Assembly (NCBI RefSeq): GCF_001544515.1
Contig: NZ_FCOL02000055.1
Coordinates: 1 to 32,984, forward strand
Direction: 5' to 3'
Source: Caballeronia terrestris
GTDB lineage: Bacteria > Pseudomonadota > Gammaproteobacteria > Burkholderiales > Burkholderiaceae
DNA: 32,984 bases
Positions 1 to 6,405 of the stretch are shown one piece after another. The notes beneath the pieces were generated by a model that was not told the origin of the DNA, made no database searches, and saw nothing but the letters and a program-made list of their open reading frames with translations. Both the position numbers and the translations under genes were made by a program. Within the stretch, counting starts at the first letter, position 1; each line of letters starts with the position of its first letter.

Positions 1-116
1 ATGCGCGCCCGCATCACATCTCGCTGCGCCGCCGTCTTCCGCTCGATCAGCGCTAGCAGTTCCTGTCTTTCTTTGTTTGCCAGCTTCACTGGCGTTGCAT
101 GGCGGCCTCGGCTCAT
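1..116 (-). CDS. IS630-family-like transposase, N-terminal fragment (cut by window edge)
   Basis: Reading leftward from the ATG at 116, 38 codons are open to the window edge. They begin MSRGRHATPVKL and continue with a charged helical stretch (ERQELLALIERKT, then RDVMRAR). This matches the usual start of IS630-family DDE transposases of proteobacteria (MSRGRPA-P-x-L-x3-ER-x-L, then a helix-turn-helix domain). The catalytic part would lie outside the window, so it cannot be said whether the element is intact. I could not define its terminal inverted repeat in the AT-rich DNA at 120-200. Confidence 0.55.
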   Translation of the reverse strand, partial: MSRGRHATPVKLANKERQELLALIERKTAAQRDVMRAR

Positions 117-300
117 CCCGTCATGATAATCGAGGTGGCTAATTATTCAACCTATTTACGGGATGTTGTACTAGTTCAGGTGAAGAAATAAATCAGCACC
201 CGACATAGACCAATCTTCACTAGTTGGTGAACATGAAGCACCTACGGTGCGGGCTTCGCCAGAGCTGAATTCGAATTCACCTGTTCCAGATGTATCAAAG

Positions 301-342
301 AAAAGCCCCATCGGTCACGTATCAATGACTTATGGGGCTTTT
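301..342. terminator. Bidirectional intrinsic terminator
   Basis: An 11-bp perfect inverted repeat (AAAAGCCCCAT at 301-311 with its complement at 332-342) encloses a 20-nt loop and has T-runs on both strands. On the minus strand it would end transcripts of the phage-like small genes at 400-688. Confidence 0.75.
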
Positions 343-399
343 TTTATTTCTCAACAGGAACCGGTATCCGATCTGATTTCATCGGGAAAGGTGAATTGC

Positions 400-489
400 T
401 CAGTCGCTTCGCTCCTTCACAAGACGCTGGCTTCCGCTTCGCTTCAGCCGCACAGGAAGTGGTTTGTTCTTCACTGGTTGTGCACCCAT
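400..489 (-). CDS. Possible 29-residue basic peptide, perhaps a relic
   Basis: A short frame from the ATG at 489 encodes a Lys/Arg-rich peptide containing KNKPLPVRLKRSGSQRL, then a stop. It lies between the Cys-rich microprotein gene and the terminator on the same strand. The start region (TGACTAGTCGGTRATG) recurs near 1345-1362 beside the lysozyme relic, where the downstream frame is destroyed by a stop at codon 3. It could be the N-terminal piece of a small phage DNA-binding protein. No function is claimed. Confidence 0.25.
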   Translation of the reverse strand: MGAQPVKNKPLPVRLKRSGSQRLVKERSD

Positions 490-532
490 CACCGACTAGT
501 CAGGAACCGGTCCTTGCCCGTTGTACGCAGCC

Positions 533-688
533 TCATTCGCCGTTGTACTCACATTCACCGGTTCGTTTTTCCATCGGTGGCAAGAACAAGAAGCCATGTT
601 CCGCGTGACGTTCGAACCTTGTTCCGTGACATTCATTCGACATCGGAAACCGGCAGTCCTTGCAAACACAAGTCCCGTTCTGCTTCAC
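533..688 (-). CDS. Cys-rich microprotein, phage type
   Basis: This 51-codon frame opens with a GTG at 688, six bases after a GGTGA that could serve as ribosome binding site, and directly after an in-frame stop. The product has a C-x-C-x2-C cluster (residues 7-12), a further Cys at 20, several His, and a C-terminal EKRTGECEYNGE with a last Cys. Such C-x2-C...C-x(n)-C microproteins that probably bind zinc are frequent in beta-proteobacterial prophages. That parallel is from general knowledge of prophages; no specific family is recognised. The coherent residue pattern and the terminator downstream on the same strand support a real gene. Confidence 0.45.
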   Translation of the reverse strand: MKQNGTCVCKDCRFPMSNECHGTRFERHAEHGFLFLPPMEKRTGECEYNGE

Positions 689-729
689 GTCGATTCACCA
701 ATTCCTTAACGATTTTCGGACCAGCAGAG

Positions 730-759
730 AAGCTGTTGGTGAAGTTGTGGATATAATCT
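730..759 (+). promoter_or_regulatory. Repeated promoter module, copy 1
   Basis: A 30-bp block ends in TGTGGATATAATC, with a perfect -10 box (TATAAT, 753-758). The same block recurs at 1796-1825 before the second paralogue. No good -35 lies 17 bp upstream, so an activator may be needed. The inferred start near 765 precedes the adhesin-E-like gene at 788. Confidence 0.5.
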
Positions 760-787
760 GAACCGTCGATGCACTCCGAGGGAATTC

Positions 788-1213
788 ATGCGAAAGTTGC
801 TGGTGCTTTGCTGTCTAGTTCCAACTCTCGCCTTTGCGTCTGATTGGGCCGTAGTTCGGAAAGCAGATCACAGTTGGTGGCTTGGTAAAAAACCGGGACA
901 AAAAGAATCCGTGATGAAAGAATCCACGGTGTTCACTCAGGTTGATCGTGAAAGCATCGTTACAGATGGTCAGTTCAGACAGGTTTGGTGGAAGGAGACA
1001 GGTACTTCGAAGGACGGGTATGTCTTGGACCTAATTTCTTTGACTACCTTCGATTGCAAAGAGCATACATGGCGTGATAACCGCTCGGGTGGCCGAAACT
1101 CTTTGAACGGGTCTTACGAGTGGGAAGAACTGGATAGAAAGACCTACCGGATTGAACCCGATGGTCCGTGGGATCACATATACGGTGCAATCTGCTTGAA
1201 TAAGTGGAAGTGA
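788..1213 (+). CDS. Exported adhesin-E-like protein, paralogue 1
   Basis: This 141-residue product has a classic signal peptide (MRKLLVLCCLVPTLAFA, cleavage before SDW). The mature part carries the plan of the surface-adhesin protein E family (Pfam Adhesin_E): Trp near the start, D-R-E-S-I around residue 58, V-W-W-K, F-D-C, and a C-terminal P-D-x2-W-D...CLNKW. The two mature cysteines (FDC and ICL) recur in all four local paralogues and could form a disulfide. The start has GAGGG eight bases upstream. Protein E of Haemophilus is a surface adhesin; here only the fold is inferred, not adhesion. The gene opens a tandem family with the genes at 1862, 2361 and 2812. It could also be a periplasmic inhibitor or immunity protein. 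Confidence 0.75.
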   Translation: MRKLLVLCCLVPTLAFASDWAVVRKADHSWWLGKKPGQKESVMKESTVFTQVDRESIVTDGQFRQVWWKETGTSKDGYVLDLISLTTFDCKEHTWRDNRSGGRNSLNGSYEWEELDRKTYRIEPDGPWDHIYGAICLNKWK

Positions 1214-1247
1214 GACCGGAAAGCCGTTAATGACGATGGGAGTTGTG

Positions 1248-1316
1248 ATGTGGAAGCTGTTGCTGCTGATGTGCGTGGTTCCGTCAATCGCATTTGGATC
1301 GGATTGGACGTTGTAA
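1248..1316 (+). pseudogene. Relic of an adhesin-E-like paralogue (signal peptide only)
   Basis: Thirty-two bases after paralogue 1 a frame starts with an ATG and encodes MWKLLLLMCVVPSIAFG, then SDWTL and a stop. The signal peptide and the first mature residues (SDW) match those of the neighbouring paralogues, after which the homology ends. It is a fifth family member cut down by a deletion, joined to phage-type DNA. Confidence 0.6.
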
Positions 1317-1357
1317 CCGGTTTGTTCTTTACTTGTGGTCAACGCATTACCGACTAG

Positions 1358-1639
1358 TCAGGGCCAGTCACGAACCAAGCCTAAGCCGGGTGCTTGACCT
1401 ACTGCTTCATAGGTCGGCTTCAAGTGCTTCAAGTCTCGTTCAAGACGTTGCGCACATTCTTGTGCCATGTAGACGTGCCGTGCGTCGATTGGTGCCTTCG
1501 CTGGTCCATTGGCTGTCGAACCTACACACACGGTTTTAATTCCTGCTGTGTCTTGATACGGCGTGTCCTTGGCACCTTCAAAATTGATAAGATGCGATGC
1601 GACCGCAAACAGTGGAAGGGAAATGAACTTCAGGATCAT
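1358..1639 (-). pseudogene. Phage endolysin (GH24 lysozyme) N-terminal remnant
   Basis: The 93-residue frame begins with a hydrophobic segment (FISLPLFAVASHLI), then NFEGAKDTPYQDTAGIKTVC, which matches the active-site region of T4-type phage lysozymes (Glu in FEG, then Y-x-D-x2-G and T-x-C-x-G). A helix like that after the GH24 active site follows (ECAQRLERDL). Homology stops near residue 80, so about half of the usual 145-170 residues is missing, including the C-terminal lobe. It cannot be an active lysozyme. The hydrophobic start resembles signal-arrest-release endolysins. It lies antisense between exported-protein genes and is prophage debris. Confidence 0.6.
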
Positions 1640-1795
1640 CGGTTTCTTAATATCTGCGATTGCTGCCCCGTTTTGCGTTTGAACAGATGGGCTTCACGCG
1701 GTCTAAACGTGTCCCGGTTGGTCTTGTTGTGATCGACCGTGAGAACGGTCAAGGAACGACTGAGAAGCCCGCCAAAGACGTTCGGACGGGTTTGC

Positions 1796-1825
1796 GAAGC
1801 TTTGGTGACGGCTGTGGATATAATC
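1796..1825 (+). promoter_or_regulatory. Repeated promoter module, copy 2
   Basis: The block is almost the same as 730-759 and also ends in TGTGGATATAATC (TATAAT at 1819-1824). It lies 37 bp before paralogue 2. The copying of promoter and gene together points to duplication of whole transcription units. Confidence 0.5.
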
Positions 1826-1861
1826 GCGAACAGTTTGTCCGGTCGATTACATGGGGGTGTT

Positions 1862-2326
1862 ATGCGGAAGTTGTTGCTCGCCTTGGTTTTTGTGCCACGT
1901 CTTGCGTTCGCGTCTGATTGGACGGTGGTCAACGCGGAAGTTAAGGATTGGCGCGGCTACCGTGCGCATGAGACTGGTGACGGTAAGATGCAGAATTCGA
2001 CGGTTTCAATCGTCGTGGACAGAGATAGCATAGTGACGAATGGGAAATACAAAAAGGTCTATTGGAAGCAAATCGCCAACAAGGATGGCTACACCCTTGA
2101 TCAGATTTATCTCAGTCGATACAACTGCGAAGCCCATACGCAGTCGTTCGAACGTTTGGGAAGTCGAACAGCGTCGAATTTGCCTTATAAGTGGGTTGAT
2201 ATTGCGTTCAACCCGACCAATCAACCGCCGAAGAATGGGGAGGACTTCGGCGTCGGATTCGAACCGGATGATCCAGCGGACCATGTATTCAGCGCGGTTT
2301 GCTTGAACAAGTGGAAGCAAGGTTGA
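1862..2326 (+). CDS. Exported adhesin-E-like protein, paralogue 2
   Basis: The 154-residue product starts at the ATG at 1862, behind GGGGGTGTT. Longer upstream starts would bury the signal peptide. The signal peptide (MRKLLLALVFVPRLAFA) is followed by SDW. Family marks are V-D-R-D-S-I near residue 53, V-Y-W-K, Y-N-C, K-W, and a C-terminal P-D-D-P-A-D-H-V-F with CLNKW. An insertion of about 12 residues (around NQPPKNGEDF) sets it apart from its siblings. The leader just before the start (from GAACAGTT to the ATG) is repeated before paralogue 3, so those two arose by tandem duplication. Exported location is well supported; function is not known. Confidence 0.75.
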   Translation: MRKLLLALVFVPRLAFASDWTVVNAEVKDWRGYRAHETGDGKMQNSTVSIVVDRDSIVTNGKYKKVYWKQIANKDGYTLDQIYLSRYNCEAHTQSFERLGSRTASNLPYKWVDIAFNPTNQPPKNGEDFGVGFEPDDPADHVFSAVCLNKWKQG

Positions 2327-2360
2327 ACAGTTCGTCGACGGTCGAATGCATGGGGGTGTT

Positions 2361-2789
2361 ATGCGGTACTTACTGGTTCTGTTCTGCTTGGTGCAGTGCG
2401 TTGCTTTCGCTGCGGACTGGCGATTGATTCACAAAGAAATGCATGGTTGGGTTGGCGCTGATTCCGATACTGGCACCAACACGCAAATTCATAATTCGCC
2501 GTGGTCCATTCTCGTTGATCGGGATAGCATCGTGAGAGACGGTCAGAGCGTGACGGTCTGGTGGAAGCTAACCGCGTCGTCAACCGATGGACAACATCTT
2601 GATTGGTTGCAGCAAATTGCCTTTGACTGTCATAGTCACCAGTACCGCCGACTGAAGTCAGGTTCCCGTCTGAATGCATCACAATCGTACAAATGGGCCG
2701 ATGTTCCCGAAAAGGTATTCGCCATTGAACCGGACGATCCTTGGGACCATGTGTTCGCCGCTGTCTGCTTGAACAAGTGGAAGAACTAA
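2361..2789 (+). CDS. Exported adhesin-E-like protein, paralogue 3
   Basis: The 142-residue product has signal peptide MRYLLVLFCLVQCVAFA followed by ADW. The mature domain carries V-D-R-D-S-I, V-W-W-K, F-D-C, K-W, then E-P-D-D-P-W-D-H-V-F and CLNKW, so it is the closest match to paralogue 1 in its second half. The start at 2361 is chosen because GGGGGTG sits just upstream; an in-frame ATG 15 bases earlier would place that ribosome binding site inside the gene. It follows paralogue 2 after 34 bp and precedes paralogue 4 by 22 bp, so 2-4 are probably co-transcribed. Confidence 0.75.
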   Translation: MRYLLVLFCLVQCVAFAADWRLIHKEMHGWVGADSDTGTNTQIHNSPWSILVDRDSIVRDGQSVTVWWKLTASSTDGQHLDWLQQIAFDCHSHQYRRLKSGSRLNASQSYKWADVPEKVFAIEPDDPWDHVFAAVCLNKWKN

Positions 2790-2811
2790 CCAACTAGCAA
2801 TAGGCGGGTCT

Positions 2812-3834
2812 ATGCGAAAGCTGCTGCTTCTTTTGTGCACGATTCCGTCACTTTCCTTCGCTTCCAATTGGATCGTTGTTCACAAGGCTGACGAAAACTG
2901 GCTTGGCCCGGTTCAAGACCAAAAAGTGAAGATAGAGCATTCGGAAGTATCGGTGTCTGTTGACCGGGACAGCATCGCTTCGAACGGTCAAGTGAAGTCC
3001 GTATGGTGGAAGGAAACGGCCTCCACCAAGGGCTTCGCGATGGACATGATCCGATTGACAGCGTTCGACTGCCAAGCACATACAGGACTCGTGCAACGTG
3101 CCGGGGCGCGTGAGAAATTTTCAGATCCGTATAAATGGTATGAAGATGTCAGATATGAGCAGCAACGGATCGTACCCGACAGCGATTGGGACTCAGTGTT
3201 CAGTGCGGTTTGCTTGAGCAGGTGGGGAAGTGGAAGTAGGGAGTCCGTCGAGACTGTTAATGCGTCGGGCAACGAGAAGGCATCTTCGCCTTCTGCATAT
3301 CCGGCTTCTTCGAGTGATTACGCTGCATGGGTTCAAGCCTTCGGTTCAATAGGTGCGATCATCGCGGCAGCCTTGATCGCGATATGGCAATCGAAGAAGA
3401 CGGTGCAGCAGATCAACCAACAGAAGGTTGATCGAGACGCGGAAAGGCTCGTTACAGTACATTCCATCGTCTACACTGCGGTAGTTTTGCAGCGGAGTGT
3501 GACGCAGCAATTGAGACAGAACGGCTTGATGCTCGCGAGTCCCGAAGAACGAATTGGTTTTATGCCAGACGTGTTACGACTTGAAAAAGCATTGGATCAA
3601 ATCGAACTTCATCTTCTACCAAACGGACTTGTCCAGTACACGTTGAAGGTTTCAGCAACTTTCACGGCGTTCAGAATACTTCTTGAACAAGTCTTATCGA
3701 CTTCAAGCGAGACGGATGAAAAGATATTAGACGACTACATTTTCACCTTGGAAGCTTTTGAATGGAAAGTACAAGACGCTTACACAACTATCGAAGAAAT
3801 TTTGATGCACCCGGCTAATGAGAAGTCGACTTGA
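2812..3834 (+). CDS. Adhesin-E-like domain fused to membrane anchor and cytoplasmic helical domain (paralogue 4)
   Basis: This 340-residue protein begins like its siblings: signal peptide MRKLLLLLCTIPSLSFA, SNW, V-D-R-D-S-I at 50-54, V-W-W-K at 64-67, FDC at 85-87, then AVCLSRW at 132-138. A Ser/Ala-rich linker (139-168) leads to one membrane helix (about 173-192), then QSKK and about 145 residues of mostly helical, Lys/Glu-rich sequence. Positive residues after the helix place the C-terminal part in the cytoplasm and the adhesin-E-like domain in the periplasm. That is the layout of a one-pass receptor or tether, but no known signalling domain is recognised in the tail. The segment WVQAFGSIGAIIAAALIAIW resembles anchors of many hypothetical proteins of islands, so this may be a fusion of two once separate genes. 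Confidence 0.7.
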   Translation: MRKLLLLLCTIPSLSFASNWIVVHKADENWLGPVQDQKVKIEHSEVSVSVDRDSIASNGQVKSVWWKETASTKGFAMDMIRLTAFDCQAHTGLVQRAGAREKFSDPYKWYEDVRYEQQRIVPDSDWDSVFSAVCLSRWGSGSRESVETVNASGNEKASSPSAYPASSSDYAAWVQAFGSIGAIIAAALIAIWQSKKTVQQINQQKVDRDAERLVTVHSIVYTAVVLQRSVTQQLRQNGLMLASPEERIGFMPDVLRLEKALDQIELHLLPNGLVQYTLKVSATFTAFRILLEQVLSTSSETDEKILDDYIFTLEAFEWKVQDAYTTIEEILMHPANEKST

Positions 3835-3845
3835 GCCTTCCGGGT

Positions 3846-3927
3846 TCAGATTCGATCAGCAGTCGTCTTGAAGTAGGCGAATTCAGGATCGTTCAGCAAT
3901 GCTTTGATATGCATCTCGTCCCGCCTA
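3846..3927 (-). pseudogene. 3'-end relic of a small gene (duplicate of 4913-5000)
   Basis: On the minus strand this piece encodes RRDEMHIKALLNDPEFAY, then FKTTADRI and a stop, nearly the same as the C-terminus encoded at 4913-5000 (RDQKWIKALLNDPEFAYLKTT). The two DNA copies are direct repeats of about 85 bp lying 1,067 bp apart, and they flank the gene at 3963-4910. Nothing upstream of the repeat continues the gene, so this is a duplicated tail only. Confidence 0.6.
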
Positions 3928-3962
3928 TAATCCGTGCTGACCGGACGAATGAGGGGCGAACG

Positions 3963-4910
3963 ATGGACCTTGAATTCGAGAGACGACAGCTTCGGAAGGC
4001 CGAAATTGATCTGATTAAAGCTGAATGGCGGATCGAGCGTCAGGAGGGAGTCATCAGAGGGTTAGAGGAAGACGGACAGGCCACTGATGACGCGCAGAAG
4101 GTGTTGGACCAGTTCAACAAAACACGCGAAGTGATAGCGATACACCGAAACCGCATCAGTGAAGTCATTGAGGTAATCGAGAACACAAAGAAAAAGAAAT
4201 CGTCCATTTGGAAAGGTCTGGACGCTGTTCTGCGTCACCCCACTACGCTTCTAATCTTGGGCTTCGTATTGACAGCAATCGTCGGCGGACAGCTTCAAAG
4301 TCGGCAACAAGAGATTGAGAAAGATCGCACGCAAACCTTGGCGGGGCACGAGGCAATTCAGAAGATTCGGCAAGCTTTGGCGGAATACGCTATGAGGGGC
4401 CAGTTGCTCTGGATTCAGCGGGATGGCCCCGTAGACGAGAAAGGGGCAATGCTGTCTCGGATGGATGAGGCTTTCGTTACCCTCACGAAAACCATCTATG
4501 CTGAATCACCCATCGTATTGCGGGCTATTAATGGAGGTAAGCCGACTCTTTCCGATATTAAGATAAACAATTACTTTGTGGATTTGCGTGATTTTCTTGT
4601 CGACTCCAACGAGCGAGTATTCGAAATCGCGAAAATGCCAAGACCGCACCTGACGAATCCATCTGGTGAGGGGTGGAGGTATATTGAAAATCCAATGAAG
4701 TACTTCATGGAGAAATCGCAATACTGTATTGATCTGTTCCTCGTTCCGTTTGAATCTGCGTTGGACGTGAGTGATGCGCAAAAGCGCATGCGATGGGTTT
4801 TCGACACAATGAACATGGCGGGCGGAATTTACCGCAAGCCGCAATTTCTTTCGGAAGGTTTGATTTGCCCGCTTTACCGATATAAAAACGATCCACTGAA
4901 AAATAAATGA
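3963..4910 (+). CDS. Coiled-coil membrane protein of unknown function
   Basis: The 315-residue product starts at the ATG at 3963, preceded by GAGGGG; an earlier in-frame start at 3831 would run through the duplicated gene relic and is rejected. Residues 1-75 form charged helices, with a pattern (AEWRIERQEGVIRGLEEDGQ, then two more helices to NRI) seen in many hypothetical proteobacterial proteins. A run of Lys (KKKK) precedes a membrane helix at about 94-111 (LLILGFVLTAIVGG). The remaining 200 residues are helical, without a recognised fold. The positive residues lie before the helix, so the N-terminus is probably cytoplasmic and the large part periplasmic, the reverse of the protein encoded just upstream. 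No function is proposed. Confidence 0.65.
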   Translation: MDLEFERRQLRKAEIDLIKAEWRIERQEGVIRGLEEDGQATDDAQKVLDQFNKTREVIAIHRNRISEVIEVIENTKKKKSSIWKGLDAVLRHPTTLLILGFVLTAIVGGQLQSRQQEIEKDRTQTLAGHEAIQKIRQALAEYAMRGQLLWIQRDGPVDEKGAMLSRMDEAFVTLTKTIYAESPIVLRAINGGKPTLSDIKINNYFVDLRDFLVDSNERVFEIAKMPRPHLTNPSGEGWRYIENPMKYFMEKSQYCIDLFLVPFESALDVSDAQKRMRWVFDTMNMAGGIYRKPQFLSEGLICPLYRYKNDPLKNK

Positions 4911-4912
4911 CC

Positions 4913-5106
4913 TTAGATTCGACCAGCAGTAGTAGTCTTTAAGTACGCGAATTCGGGATCGTTCAGCAGCGCCTTGATCCACTTTTGGTCCCGCCAGAAT
5001 TCTTCCAAGTGATACCCTTGACCATGCAGTAGTGTTCGATGACGATGCCGGGAAGCATGGCAACCAGCTTCGTGTATCTGAGCACGTTCGGGATGGCCTA
5101 GACCAT
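4913..5106 (-). pseudogene. Frameshifted small conserved gene, copy with intact 3' end
   Basis: Two overlapping minus-strand frames make one plausible protein. The first gives NVLRYTKLVAMLPGIVIEHY then CMVKGITW; the second gives EEFWRDQKWIKALLNDPEF, then AYLKTTTAGRI and a stop. A single frameshift near 5000-5015 separates them. The joined sequence reads like a small conserved protein of about 65 residues, often found in islands, whose function I do not know. The first codons lack a good start. The 3' 85 bp are repeated at 3846-3930. Confidence 0.45.
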
Positions 5107-5147
5107 CAAGGAAGTATCTATAGGTCATGTGGATTGACGACAGCCGA

Positions 5148-5454
5148 TCAACCTTGATCGTCCGCAGGAAGCGGACACTCGACTTCGATCAGTCGCTTCC
5201 TCGCAACTGCAAACTGTTCGGTCGTGAACAGATCGCGCCACGGCCTCTGAAGGACCTCGACCACGGAGAAAGAGTTCAGTGAACCCCTCTGATGGCCTGT
5301 TCGTCGCCAGTAGCCGATTCGCAGTCTCCTTGCCGCCGTGTTCGTTCACCATCCGCAAGAAGTATGTGGCGTGGTATGGCGGCTTCAGCTTTCGGGCGGC
5401 GTCGTAGATACCGCGCATTGCTTGGTCGAACTGTTCGAGGTTGCTATCGGTCAT
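5148..5454 (-). pseudogene. Frameshifted small conserved hypothetical gene
   Basis: The gene starts at the ATG at 5454, behind GGAGAGAG, with MTDSNLEQFDQAMRGIYDAA, then KLKPPYHATYFLRMVNEHGG. After RPSEG (near 5295) the frame changes: shifting by one base gives SVVEVLQRPWRDLFTTEQFA, then VARKRLIEVECPL and a stop at 5148. The two halves together match a widespread prophage and island family of about 100 residues (Y-F-L-R-M...H-G-G, then a V-E-x-L-x-L-x-P-x-x-LF motif and an A-R-x-R-L end). A one-base gain in the run GGGG explains the shift. Function unknown. Confidence 0.55.
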
Positions 5455-5759
5455 GGTCTCTCTCCTGATGATGGTGCGCACAATGATATCGCGACCGCAG
5501 CGGGACGACATGACGATTTAGTTCCTCCCCGGTCGTGGCACATGACGTTCAACTGGTTCGCGACGGGTACGCGTCAGGCGAACTGGTTCTCGGGTGGTTC
5601 GACATACGGCTAGACGAGACGCCATCTCGAATCGATGCCGCCGAACGCACGCATGTAGAACCGGCCATCGACACCGGTAGTGCCGACGTTGCCATTGTTG
5701 GACCGTCACCATCGGCGGTCCGGTGATTGCGGACTGTGACCTGTTGATGGCTGGAACGT
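5455..5759. other. Stretch without a supported gene
   Basis: Open frames here are short, unlike any family and rich in Arg on the minus strand. The part at 5677-5725 (GCCGACGTTGCC, CCGTCACCATCGGCGG) resembles the 25-bp repeat units at 7126-7425 in a decayed form. Nothing else is seen. Confidence 0.4.
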
Positions 5760-6239
5760 TTACGACTCGAAGAGCGTGAGAACAATCCACGGCTCCGAGT
5801 CTCTGTAGCGCTCCTGTTGAAAGACCTTTGCTCCCGGCACCAGAAGCGGTTCCGTCCCCGGTTCAGCGAGGTCAACTGAGACATGCGTCTTATATTTCTC
5901 CGGGCGCAGCAGGCTAATCGGAATTTCGAACACTTCGGAGAAGTCGTGTGGGTCGCACGGAAGATTGAGCGCCTTGTGTCCCGCACTGTCAAGACCCCAC
6001 GTCACGACGTTGACGGCATCCTTGAATGATTCGTCAGGTTGTTGCTTCTTCTGGACCAAGAAGGCTTTCTCGTAGCTTTTCTGGTGATGCTGGCCGGACG
6101 CGTGGTAGCTGCTGTGTGGTTTCCAACCGGCCACATGATCCCGAGGAAAGTTGACGTAGACGTCACCTGTGGCGGCCCTCACCACGGTGGCTTCAAGAAA
6201 TAAATCTCTGTCCCTCACGGCAATCGCTATCTGGTGCAT
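5760..6239 (-). CDS. Conserved hypothetical protein, about 159 residues
   Basis: The ATG at 6239 is preferred because AAGGGG lies eight bases upstream; a longer frame to 6320 would overlap the res-like site. The protein begins MHQIAIAVRDRDLFLEATVV and contains VYVNFPRD, SYHASGQHHQKSY, then DFSEVFEIP and PWIVLTLFES. The ordered beta-type hydrophobic pattern and the His-rich SYHASGQHHQKSY element suggest a compact single-domain cytoplasmic protein. I have the impression of related hypothetical proteins in other proteobacteria but cannot name a family or function. It is transcribed away from the resolvase, with about 165 bp between the two starts holding the res-like site. Confidence 0.65.
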   Translation of the reverse strand: MHQIAIAVRDRDLFLEATVVRAATGDVYVNFPRDHVAGWKPHSSYHASGQHHQKSYEKAFLVQKKQQPDESFKDAVNVVTWGLDSAGHKALNLPCDPHDFSEVFEIPISLLRPEKYKTHVSVDLAEPGTEPLLVPGAKVFQQERYRDSEPWIVLTLFES

Positions 6240-6290
6240 GTGAATCCCCTTTGCCACGGCACGCACGCCACGGACATGACGGAAAGCATA

Positions 6291-6393
6291 TGTCCGAAAT
6301 CGAGTGTTTCGGTACCCCACCGCGCGCAGTGTCCAAAAATTAGCTTGTAAACGTATCGGACACCCTTTAGAATTCGTACCTCCATTTCGGACA
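6291..6393 (+). promoter_or_regulatory. res-like recombination site of the adjacent resolvase
   Basis: Three spaced elements end in the same arm. Element I (from 6291) starts TGTCCGAAAT and has a partner TTTCGGTA near 6307-6314. Element II (6330-6362) starts TGTCC and ends GGACA, 33 bp apart with an AT-rich centre. Element III (about 6369-6393) ends ATTTCGGACA. Three dimer-binding subsites of about 28, 34 and 25 bp upstream of tnpR/tniR/parA genes are the known plan of resolution sites. The promoter of the resolvase probably lies inside, giving autoregulation. Confidence 0.6.
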
Positions 6394-6405
6394 GGTGAGG
6401 TGTCG

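Noticed and set aside
120..240. Terminal inverted repeat of the IS630-like element
   Set aside because: Some partial inverted similarity exists (CTAGTT...GGTGAAG forms) but no clear pair with a TA duplication could be defined without the other end.
247..756. 169-codon plus-strand frame
   Set aside because: It crosses the terminator at 301-342, has no ribosome binding site or family-like pattern, and is antisense to the better-supported Cys-rich frame.
5518..5790. 90-codon minus-strand frame
   Set aside because: Arg-rich, no start signal, and overlaps the 3' end of the gene at 5760-6239.
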